Shown here piece after piece: positions 1 through 7,892 of a stretch of DNA of 12,702 bases. Made by a program: the position numbers and the translations under genes. Within the stretch, counting starts at the first letter, position 1. Every line of letters begins with the position of its first letter. The notes beneath the pieces were generated by a model. That model was not told the DNA's origin and ran no database searches. It was given only the letters and a program-made list of their open reading frames with translations. This DNA comes from CAZTHC01 sp964613425 (GTDB lineage: Bacteria > Bacillota > Clostridia > TANB77 > CAG-508). Where the stretch lies: NCBI GenBank assembly GCA_964613425.1, contig CAZTHC010000031.1, positions 1 to 12,702 of the forward strand. Direction: 5' to 3'.

Positions 1-1
1 G

Positions 2-1171
2 TTTGTAATTATATTATTGGCGTTTATATACCTAGTAAAAAAGAGTAAAGAAAATAAAAAACAAGTTGCTACTAAAGGTAACCCGGTAAAAACAAATGAC
101 TATACAGTTTCAAAATATTCAAACTATACAAAACAATCTGTTTTTAATTTTATGGAATTTGATTCGATAGAAGATAATATGATAATACAAAAAAATGGTT
201 CAAGATTTTTAATGGTAATTCAATGCCAAGGTATAAATTATGACTTAATGTCTGCAAATGAGAAAAATGCAGTAGAAGAAGGCTTTATTCAATTCTTAAA
301 CACATTAAGACATCCAATTCAATTATATGTTCAAACAAGAACAATAAACCTAGAAGATAGTATTAGTTCATATAAAGATAAAGTTTCAGAAATAGAAATG
401 AACTTGAATAAAGCTGAAATGGAATATAAGCAAAATGTAAGGTCTGGCAGATATACTCCAGAAGATTTGCAAAAACAATTTTATGAATTAACAAAACAAA
501 GAAATTTATATGAATATGGAAAAGATATTATATTTAACACAGAAAGAATGAGCTTAAATAAAAATGTATTGAATAAACAATATTATATAATTATTCCATA
601 TTATTCTTCAGAGCTAGGAAGCAATGCATTTGATAAAGAAGAAGTAAAAAATATAGCATTCTCAGAATTATATACAAGAGCACAATCTATAGTTAGAACA
701 TTATTTGCATCTGAAATAAATGCAACAATATTAAATTCAACAGAACTTGTAGATTTACTATATGTAGCATATAACAGAGACGATGCAGAGGTATATGGAA
801 TAGATAAAGCCATAAAAGCTGGATATGATGAATTATATTCAACTGCACAAGATGTTTTAGATAAGAAAATGGAGGAAATAGATGCAAGAATAGAAAATGA
901 TGCATTAGAAAAAGCAAAATTAATAATAAATGAAGTTAAAACAGAAAAACAAAAAGAATTTGAGCACAAACAAAAAGAATTAGATGCATTGATAGATGAA
1001 TATGCACAAGTTTTACTAGAAGAAAATAAAGAATACATAGGGGAAGATATTGCAGAAGAATCTATAAAGAGAATTTCTAAAAAGAAAACTAAAAAAACAA
1101 AAGAAGAGGAGGTAGAAAAACTTGAAGAAGAAAAAGCAAAACCAACAAGAAGAGTTAGAAACAATGCGTAA
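2..1171 (+). CDS. T4SS-associated TraC-like / VirB4 N-domain-like membrane protein (5' partial)
   Basis: The frame is open to the window edge and its first codons encode a hydrophobic run (FVIILLAFIYLV) followed by lysines. This is the end of a transmembrane helix, so the true start lies upstream; the TTG at 17 falls inside the helix and is unlikely to be the start. Numbering from that TTG, a soluble domain at about residues 41-245 begins SVFNFMEFDSIEDNMIIQKNGSR and continues with an FLNTLRHPIQLYVQTR stretch and a YYIIIPYY strand. This pattern is what I recall from TraC-like proteins encoded beside VirB4 ATPases, which resemble a detached VirB4 N-terminal domain. From about residue 275 to 384 the protein is a highly charged predicted coiled coil ending in a basic tail. 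There is no Walker motif, so it is not itself an ATPase. Its 3' end overlaps the VirB4 gene. Inferred role: membrane-side partner or docking subunit of the motor. The family call rests on pattern recognition only. Confidence 0.7.
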   Translation, partial: FVIILLAFIYLVKKSKENKKQVATKGNPVKTNDYTVSKYSNYTKQSVFNFMEFDSIEDNMIIQKNGSRFLMVIQCQGINYDLMSANEKNAVEEGFIQFLNTLRHPIQLYVQTRTINLEDSISSYKDKVSEIEMNLNKAEMEYKQNVRSGRYTPEDLQKQFYELTKQRNLYEYGKDIIFNTERMSLNKNVLNKQYYIIIPYYSSELGSNAFDKEEVKNIAFSELYTRAQSIVRTLFASEINATILNSTELVDLLYVAYNRDDAEVYGIDKAIKAGYDELYSTAQDVLDKKMEEIDARIENDALEKAKLIINEVKTEKQKEFEHKQKELDALIDEYAQVLLEENKEYIGEDIAEESIKRISKKKTKKTKEEEVEKLEEEKAKPTRRVRNNA

Positions 1172-3089
1172 TGTTCAAGAGAAAAAAAATTCTTTTCTAC
1201 GTAAGAAAACAGTAAAAGAATTAATTGCACCATCTGGAATAGATGCAACAAATATAGATCACTTAGAGATAATTTCAAACACAAAGAGATTTGCAAGAAC
1301 ATTTTTTGTGCACAGCTTACCACGTATGTGTACTTTCCCAGAATTGTTTAGAGATATGTATATGTTTGGAGATATAAATACATCTATTTATATAAACCCA
1401 GTACAAGAAGCAAAATCCCAGAATGAGTTGAACCGTGTAATTAATGAGCTAGAAACAGAAAGAATTGTTGCAGCAGATAGAGGAAATATAAACAGAGAAA
1501 GAATATTAGCTCAAAAAAGAGCTGAAGCAGAAGAATTAAGAGATGAAATTGCTGCTGGATTCAACAAATTATTTGAATCAACAATTGTATCTACATTATT
1601 TACATATAACTTAAAAGACTTAGATAAATTTACAAAACTACTATCAACAGAAATGTCTAAATCATTAGTAGGTATTAAAAGTGCATGGGGTATTCAAGAG
1701 GAAGCATTTAAGTCTAATCTACCTTTAATGGAAGATAAAATTAAGAAAACACATACATTTGATAGAAAATCTATGGGAACTGTTTTCCCATTTACAACAT
1801 CAGATGTAGGACATCCAACAGGTGTTCCACTAGGATTTAACAAACAAACGGGGGTGCCAATATTATTTGACAATTTCCATTCATCTTTAACAAATTACAA
1901 TATGGTTATATTTGCAAAGTCTGGTGCTGGTAAATCTGTAACAATGAAAACTTTAATTTCTAGGTCATATGTACTTATGGGAATTGAAAGTTTAGCACTA
2001 GATGCAGAAGGTGAATATTCTATAGTTGCAGAAAGTTTAGGTGGAATAAATGTTGTTATTAGCCCAAACTCAAAAACAGTAATAAATTTGTTCGATATAG
2101 AAATGGAAGTTATTAAAGACGAAATAACAGGTAAAGAAAGAACAGTTTTAAATGTTGAAAATAAAGTTGAAGATGTTACACAAGCATTACTTACAATGGC
2201 AAGAGGTAGCACGAGAAGTGATGAAGTAAACGAACTTACAAAACAAATAATTGCAGAATCTGTTGCAGAAGAATATGCAGCAGCAGGAATTAGCAATGAT
2301 CCAAATAGCTTATATAAAGATTATGATAATGTTTTTGGAGGAACATCAAACTTATATAGAGATAAAAAATTAATGCCAACTATTGGTTCTTGGTATAAAA
2401 GAATTCAAAAAAAGGCAGCAGAAAATGATAACTCAGATTATAAATTCCATTACAGTTACTTATTAAAAGTTATGAAACAATATATAAGAGAATATGAAGG
2501 ACAAATGGCATATTTTGATGGACAATCTACTTTTGAATTATTAGATGGTGCATCATTTATAAACTTAGATATATCTCAATTAGAAGAAAGATTTGCAAGG
2601 CCACTCGCACAACAAATATTACTTTCTTGGATTTGGGAAAAATATGTTAAGAAAAATAGTGAAGATAGAACAAAAGCTAAAAGAAAAAGAGTACTTGTAG
2701 ATGAGGCATGGATGTTACTTCCATATCCAGAAGCAGTAGACTTTTTAAATACAATGGCAAGACGTGCAAGAAAAAGAAATGTTTCTTTGGCAATTATATC
2801 TCAAAGATTCCAGGATTTTTATGAGAAACCAGAAGCACAAGCAGTTTTAACATCATCAGATACAAAATTATTTTTAGCACAAGATAAATCTGAAATACAA
2901 TACTTAAAAGAAGTATTTAAATTAAGTGAAGGTGAAGCAGGTTTCTTAGTAACTTGTTTAAAAGGAGAAGGATTACTAAAAGTTGGTGGAGATACAGCAA
3001 TATTGCAAATTACACCAACAGCAAAAGAATTTGAATTTGTGGAAACAAACTTAAATAAATTAGTGCAAATGAGAAATGGTAGAGAGTAA
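1122..3089 (+). CDS. virB4: VirB4-type T4SS motor ATPase
   Basis: This is a cytoplasmic AAA+/RecA-like ATPase that energises assembly or substrate transfer of type IV secretion systems. Numbered from TTG 1122 (655 aa), the N-terminal part (about 45-230) resembles the CagE/TrbE/VirB4 domain and includes a charged helical insert. The motor carries Walker A AKSGAGKS at 265-272, Walker B VLVDE at 524-528 followed by AWMLL, an arginine-rich ARRARKRN helix and the LAIISQRFQDF motif, all typical of VirB4/TraC. All catalytic motifs are intact. Start: TTG 1122 has a GAGGAGG at 1106-1112, nine bases upstream, but overlaps the previous gene by 50 nt. ATG 1164 would overlap by only 8 nt but has a weak ribosome site. 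Both lie before the conserved domain. No transmembrane segment is seen, so membrane attachment probably comes from partners, possibly the upstream TraC-like protein. The next gene begins 17 nt downstream. Confidence 0.93.
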   Translation: MKKKKQNQQEELETMRNVQEKKNSFLRKKTVKELIAPSGIDATNIDHLEIISNTKRFARTFFVHSLPRMCTFPELFRDMYMFGDINTSIYINPVQEAKSQNELNRVINELETERIVAADRGNINRERILAQKRAEAEELRDEIAAGFNKLFESTIVSTLFTYNLKDLDKFTKLLSTEMSKSLVGIKSAWGIQEEAFKSNLPLMEDKIKKTHTFDRKSMGTVFPFTTSDVGHPTGVPLGFNKQTGVPILFDNFHSSLTNYNMVIFAKSGAGKSVTMKTLISRSYVLMGIESLALDAEGEYSIVAESLGGINVVISPNSKTVINLFDIEMEVIKDEITGKERTVLNVENKVEDVTQALLTMARGSTRSDEVNELTKQIIAESVAEEYAAAGISNDPNSLYKDYDNVFGGTSNLYRDKKLMPTIGSWYKRIQKKAAENDNSDYKFHYSYLLKVMKQYIREYEGQMAYFDGQSTFELLDGASFINLDISQLEERFARPLAQQILLSWIWEKYVKKNSEDRTKAKRKRVLVDEAWMLLPYPEAVDFLNTMARRARKRNVSLAIISQRFQDFYEKPEAQAVLTSSDTKLFLAQDKSEIQYLKEVFKLSEGEAGFLVTCLKGEGLLKVGGDTAILQITPTAKEFEFVETNLNKLVQMRNGRE

Positions 3090-3106
3090 ACAGAAAGGGG
3101 TAATAT

Positions 3107-5933
3107 ATGAAATTATTTACTAACAAAAATGTAGTACAAAAGATAGCAATAGCAATATTAATAGTATTATCCGTAAGTTTTATTGTTCCGAAATGTGTGC
3201 GAGCAANNNNNNNNNNNNNNNNNNNNNNNNNNNNNNNNNNNNNNNNNNNNNNNNNNNNNNNNNNNNNNNNNNNNNNNNNNNNNNNNNNNNNNNNNNNNNN
3301 NNNNNNCAAATGATGATTTATCAACTGGAGGAATGCTATTTAAACCAGTAAGTGCATTATTGTTTGGAGTAGGAAAAACAGCAATATCACTTCTACAAGA
3401 TTGGTTTTATATGGATGAGAGTACTAAGAAAACTGTAAAGGCTTTTGATGATAATGATAACCCACATGTATTCTATTCACCAGCAACAATAATTTCAGGA
3501 AAAGTTCCTCTATTTGATATTAATTTTATATCTCCAAAAGAAAAGAAAAGACTTATAGGTACTTATATTGACGCTAATGTTGATTCGAAAGATATAGAAT
3601 CAGCAGATGCTACGATTTCGTTAAATGCAGGAGAATCAACTACATTAACAGGTTTAAATACAGTTAATTATTTTACACTTGATATAGATGGTAAAGAATA
3701 TTCTTTTGGCTCTAATGGAAAAATTGATGTAACACACGGAGGAATTACAATAAAGTCAGTTAACAATTCTTTGAACATATCCGTAAATGATTTAGCAACA
3801 CAGAAAATAAATCATATTATAAAATTGTATGATCCATACTCACCAGAAGGCTATAAGAAATATAATTTACAACTAAATGGTGGAAGTGCTAGGGAAGAAT
3901 ACATAGAACAAGAAATGTCTACACCAGAATTATTAAAAAACACTATAGCATCATGGTATGCTATAATAAGAAATATAGCTATAATAGGATTATTATTGGT
4001 TTTAATTTATGTAGGAATTAGAATAATAATTTCTAGTACAGCTGCAGAAAATGCAAAATATAAAAAAATGCTTATTGATTGGTTGGTTGCACTTTGTTTG
4101 ATATTTGTTTTACATTATATTATGTCTTTTGCAATAAGTATAACGGAAACCATAACAGAAGCATTAACAGAAAATGTGATAACATCAGAAGGCGATATTA
4201 CTATGAATAATGCAATAAAGGGAGCACAAGGTAATTGGGGAAATTCACTTTTTGGTTATACAATTATATTCTTGGTTATGGTATGCTATACATTTTATTT
4301 TACATATACATATTTGAGAAGGTCATTGTACTTAGCCTTTTTAACTGTTATTGCACCACTTGTATGTTTAACATATCCATTAGATAAAATAAAAGATGGA
4401 CAAGCACAAGCCTTTAATATGTGGCTTAGAGAGTACATATTTAATTTGCTAATACAACCAGTGCATCTAGTTTTATATACAGTATTAGTATTATCAGCTG
4501 AAGAATTAATGAAAACAAATTTGATTTTTGCAATAGTTGCAATAGGATTTATTTTACCAGCGGAAAAATTTATACGTAAAATGTTTGGATTTGAGAAAGC
4601 AGGAACACTTGGAACAATTGGTGCTGCCACAGGCGGAGCATTAATCATGAATGCAGTCAACTCAATTGGTAAAAAGGGTAAAGGTTCAGGTAATAATAGT
4701 AGCTCAGGAGATAAAGGAATAAAAACAAAAACACAACCTTCAGATAAAATGAAAGTTGAAGATGCATTTGGAGTTGGAACAGATAGAACTGCTTTTCAAC
4801 AAACTGGAGGAAGTAATTCCACAGCACAAACAGCAAGAGGCAGATCACGTAGATTACCAAATGGAGAAATTATTAATACAAATGGAAACACATCTGAAGC
4901 ATTTAGACAGAATAACGAAAAACAAGAGTTTTTAAATTCAAGAAAAGCAGAAATAGAAAAAGAATTGGGTAATCCAAACTTAAGTGACAAAGACAAAGAA
5001 ATGCTTGAACAAGATTTGGAGAATGTAAATAATCAAATTAGGACTCCGGAGAATATTGGTAATACTACACCATATTCTGGATTACCTGAAGGAAATACTG
5101 CAAACGAGGATTTTGATGATACAGGCATATATTATGAACCATTAAATCAAAATATAATAGATCCATCTTATCAAGCAAGTAGTGAACCAGAGTATGATCT
5201 TGGATTTGAATTTGACTCACCAAAACAAACAGATGTAAATGAAGAAGAGCTAAATATGAGCTTTAGCCGTAGAGAAGGAATTGCAGGGTTATTTGATAGA
5301 GCAGGAGATAACTTTGCAGATAATCGTGAAGAGATTGCTAAAAATGCCGTAAAGAGAATTGTTGGGGTTGCAGGAGCAGCTACATTAGGAAGTGTTGCTT
5401 TGGCAGCAGGAATTGCTACAGGTGATGTAGGAAATTCAGTAAAATTTACATCAGCTGGAATTATGGCAGGAGCAGTAGCAGGAGCTGGAATTACTGAAAA
5501 TGCAAATAGCAAGATTAAGAAATTATCTGAACTATACAAAGAAGGTGGCTATGGCGGAGCTGAGAATTATGCTAAGATAAAAGCACAAAAAGAGTTTATG
5601 AAAAATAGGGGAAATAGAAGATATTTCAGAGAACAACTAGGAGTTAAGAGTGCTGAAGATCTAGATAAATGCATGAAACTAGCTGCTAAATACAATAGAT
5701 TTGGTGTAACAGAGTTAAAGGATATAAGAAAAGGCATTAAATTACAAAAAGAATTCAAAATTTCAGATAAGAAGGCAATTTCAGCAATTAAAACAAGTAA
5801 ATATATAACACAAGATGTTCTTACACATGCTGAAAGAAGAACAGGATATGAAAACCATTATATATCAAGAATAGGAAACAAGAATACAGAGGAATTATTT
5901 AAATATTTGGATAAAATAAGTGAATATGATTAG
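3107..5933 (+). CDS. VirB6/TrbL-like polytopic T4SS channel protein, interrupted by an N gap
   Basis: ATG 3107 follows AAAGGGG (3094-3100) at a 6-nt spacing. The first 33 residues form a signal peptide (basic KLFTNKN, hydrophobic IAIAILIVLSVSFIV, possible cleavage after VRA). The sequence then enters 100 N and reopens at 3309 in another frame relative to the N count. The arms join in frame if the true gap is a multiple of three, so I treat them as one gene. After the gap comes an extracytoplasmic, partly beta-rich region of about 215 aa (including VPLFDINF). It is followed by about six membrane segments (roughly 3966-4030, 4069-4140, 4249-4316, 4323-4382, 4433-4507, 4519-4575) and a C-terminal tail of about 440 aa. 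The tail is polar and Ser/Asn-rich at first, then Gly/Ala-rich near 5345-5515, then basic and helical. A polytopic core right after VirB4 with a long soluble tail is the usual look of VirB6/TrbL proteins. A hidden gene boundary inside the gap cannot be excluded. Confidence 0.75.
3207..3306. other. Assembly gap (100 N)
   Basis: A run of exactly 100 N, the conventional placeholder for a scaffold gap of unknown length, lies just after the signal peptide of the VirB6-like gene. The frames on the two sides differ by one base for a 100-nt gap, so the real missing length is probably a multiple of three if a single gene spans it. Confidence 0.99.
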
Positions 5934-5947
5934 GAGATATACGAAAG

Positions 5948-6451
5948 ATGCCTAAAAGTCCAGTTATACGCAGCTTTTTTGCAAAAAATGGTTTAACAAT
6001 GGTAATTGTTATATTAATGGCAGCATTTATTATTGGAGGATTGCAAGGATTAAACTATTTAGCAAAAAACAAAATAGAAAAAGATGATAATTTAAAAGTC
6101 AATACAATATCAAAAGAAAATAAAACGGCAAAACAAATTGTTCAAGATTTTTTGAATTGTTGTAATACAAAAGATGTAAGTAGTGCAAGTGCACTACTTA
6201 CATTAGAATGTAAAGAAAATGAAGAAATTTTAACTACTTGGGTAGAAAAAAATTTTAGAAATTCAAAAACGTTTAAAATTGAAAGTAAAACTATAAATAA
6301 AGGAATATATAATTACAAAATAAAAATAACAGATAACATTCTAGTAACAGGAAAAATTGATGAAAATTTATTAGAAATAAGTATGGCGGTTGTTAATGAA
6401 AAAGGAGAGTACAAAGTAAGCATTTTAAATAATGATGAAAGGAGTAATTAA
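5948..6451 (+). CDS. Bitopic membrane protein with one predicted NTF2-like (VirB8/TcpC-like) domain
   Basis: The product is 167 aa. ATG 5948 is preceded by AGGAGA (5932-5937), which overlaps the stop of the VirB6-like gene, at a 10-nt spacing. Residues 1-15 are short and basic, 16-38 form one transmembrane helix, and 59-160 form an extracytoplasmic domain with helices (AKQIVQDFLNCCNTKDVSSA) followed by alternating strand-like segments (YNYKIKITD, ILVTGKI, LLEISMAVV). This domain aligns by eye with the third repeat of the protein encoded at 7893-9161: VQDFLNCCNTKDVSSASALL against VQRFINFINFKNYDGAYNLL, and WVEKNF...YNYKIKITD against YFENNF...YTVSVDITD. VirB8 and TcpC, core assembly factors of T4SS, have a single membrane helix followed by NTF2-like domains, and that is the inferred role here. 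The sequence match to VirB8 itself is too weak to name the gene. The stop is 2 nt before the next start, so co-translation is likely. Confidence 0.65.
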   Translation: MPKSPVIRSFFAKNGLTMVIVILMAAFIIGGLQGLNYLAKNKIEKDDNLKVNTISKENKTAKQIVQDFLNCCNTKDVSSASALLTLECKENEEILTTWVEKNFRNSKTFKIESKTINKGIYNYKIKITDNILVTGKIDENLLEISMAVVNEKGEYKVSILNNDERSN

Positions 6452-6453
6452 AA

Positions 6454-7875
6454 ATGTATGATGATGACAATGATGAGGAACAAGAACTTGGTAGTGACGA
6501 TTTAGACAGGATTAATAGTGCAGGGAAAGCATTAGAAAATAAAGCAAAAAGAACTACAAAATCAGCTGTGGTTAAAATAAAAACAACAATAAGTAGTATG
6601 GTTCCTAAAAAAGTTAAACTATATTTTTTTATTGCTATTATAGTAATCATACTAATAATTATTTTACTTGCTGCGGCTGCATATCTTATAGAGAAACTTA
6701 CAATGAGAGATAACAAACTAAGAGATGGCGAAACTGAACCTTTTGGTTATTGGTGGCCAATAGGGGGAGAAGTTACAACAGATGAAGATGGAATAGAAGA
6801 TGGTTCAGGAACACCAATCGAAACACAAATTACATCTGAGTATGGCGAAAGAAATGGAAAATTACATGGTGGAATTGATATTGCACCAGTTGGAGATACA
6901 ACTCCTGGTTTAATACCTATTATTGCAATTGCTGCGGGAGAAGTTACATATCCAGGAAATAAGGCAACACAGAATTATGTGAGATATAAAGGAAATTCAG
7001 GAAGTAATGGAGGCTATGGTAATTATATTATAATAAACCATGGAGAAATTTCTTCTTTATATGGGCATTTACACGCAGGAAGTATAAAAGTACAAGCAGG
7101 TGATAGTGTAAAACGCGGGCAGATTATTGCATATATGGGAAATAGTGGAGATTCACGAAGTTCAAATGGAGGAACTGGAACACATTTACACTTTGAAATA
7201 AGAATTTATGCAGAGGATGGAACTTATGAAAGAGTAAATCCATTAGAATATGTTAGCAATGAGGTAGGTAGAGCAAGAGCAGAAGGCGTTAGCGTATTAT
7301 TTAACGAAAGGTACACAAAAACACAATTTGTTAAAGCTGTTAGAAAATATAAGGTACCAGATGGAAATAGTGCAGGAGAAATTTCTGGAATAACAAATAA
7401 AGATGGATATGAAAAAGTGTTTATTGCAAATGCAGAGAAATGCTATGACATAGCGACAGAATACAATATTGATCCAGCGTTTTTATTTGGCATTGCTGTA
7501 ACAGAAAGTGGATATGGAACTTCAAGTAGAACATATAATAATAGTAACCCATTTGGATATGAGACAGGAGGTTCAGCAACCAGCTTCAGCGGATTTGAAG
7601 ATGCGGCAAGAAAGGTATGTGCTACAATAAAAGGATATACAGAAAGTGAGAGTTGGCTAGATGAGTGTAGAAAAAGAGTTGAATTAGTAGGTTATGGGGT
7701 ACCAGATTTAACAGTAGCAGAAGGGGTTGTTACTATTTATAATGGTGTTAGCAATGTGGAATTAGGACAAATTGAAAGAGGAGATTCATATGCAATTAGT
7801 ACGGTTAAGGAAAGATGGTCAGCATGGGTAAATAATGCAACAAGATATATGAAGTCCATTTATGGATTATTATAG
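6454..7875 (+). CDS. Membrane-anchored bifunctional peptidoglycan hydrolase: M23 endopeptidase plus glucosaminidase-like domain (VirB1-type function)
   Basis: The product is 473 aa; AAAGGAG at 6438-6444 serves ATG 6454. Residues 1-50 are cytoplasmic (acidic, then basic), about 54-79 form a transmembrane helix, and the rest faces outward. The M23/LytM metallopeptidase domain (about 120-267) has zinc-site motifs HGGID (H138, D142), YGHLHAG (H205, H207) and HLHFE (H244, H246), all intact. The C-terminal domain (about 320-473) has AVTESGYG with E351 as the likely catalytic glutamate, then NSNPFGYE, matching the ESGWG...NLFG pattern of glucosaminidase/lysozyme-like enzymes. Together they would cut stem-peptide crosslinks and glycan strands. 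Gram-positive conjugation systems carry dual-domain wall hydrolases (TcpG, PrgK, CwlT), so the position between two VirB8-like genes indicates local wall opening for the T4SS. The domain order differs from CwlT, which has its lysozyme domain first and NlpC/P60 second. A membrane anchor rather than a cleaved signal would keep the enzyme at the machine. Confidence 0.9.
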   Translation: MYDDDNDEEQELGSDDLDRINSAGKALENKAKRTTKSAVVKIKTTISSMVPKKVKLYFFIAIIVIILIIILLAAAAYLIEKLTMRDNKLRDGETEPFGYWWPIGGEVTTDEDGIEDGSGTPIETQITSEYGERNGKLHGGIDIAPVGDTTPGLIPIIAIAAGEVTYPGNKATQNYVRYKGNSGSNGGYGNYIIINHGEISSLYGHLHAGSIKVQAGDSVKRGQIIAYMGNSGDSRSSNGGTGTHLHFEIRIYAEDGTYERVNPLEYVSNEVGRARAEGVSVLFNERYTKTQFVKAVRKYKVPDGNSAGEISGITNKDGYEKVFIANAEKCYDIATEYNIDPAFLFGIAVTESGYGTSSRTYNNSNPFGYETGGSATSFSGFEDAARKVCATIKGYTESESWLDECRKRVELVGYGVPDLTVAEGVVTIYNGVSNVELGQIERGDSYAISTVKERWSAWVNNATRYMKSIYGLL

Positions 7876-7892
7876 AGTTTGGAGGAAGAACA

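Noticed and set aside
601..1323. Long minus-strand open frame of 240 codons
   Set aside because: It lies antisense to the TraC-like and virB4 genes, has a Ser/Phe/Leu composition typical of the reverse of AT-rich coding DNA, and has no ribosome site or recognisable domain. The other minus-strand frames (for example 1895-2296, 5171-5539, 9668-10225) are rejected for the same reasons.
3183..3315. ATG at 3183 as the start of the large VirB6-like frame, with the N run translated through it
   Set aside because: The frame across the gap is meaningless because 100 N is a placeholder, and a good signal peptide with its own ribosome site starts at 3107.
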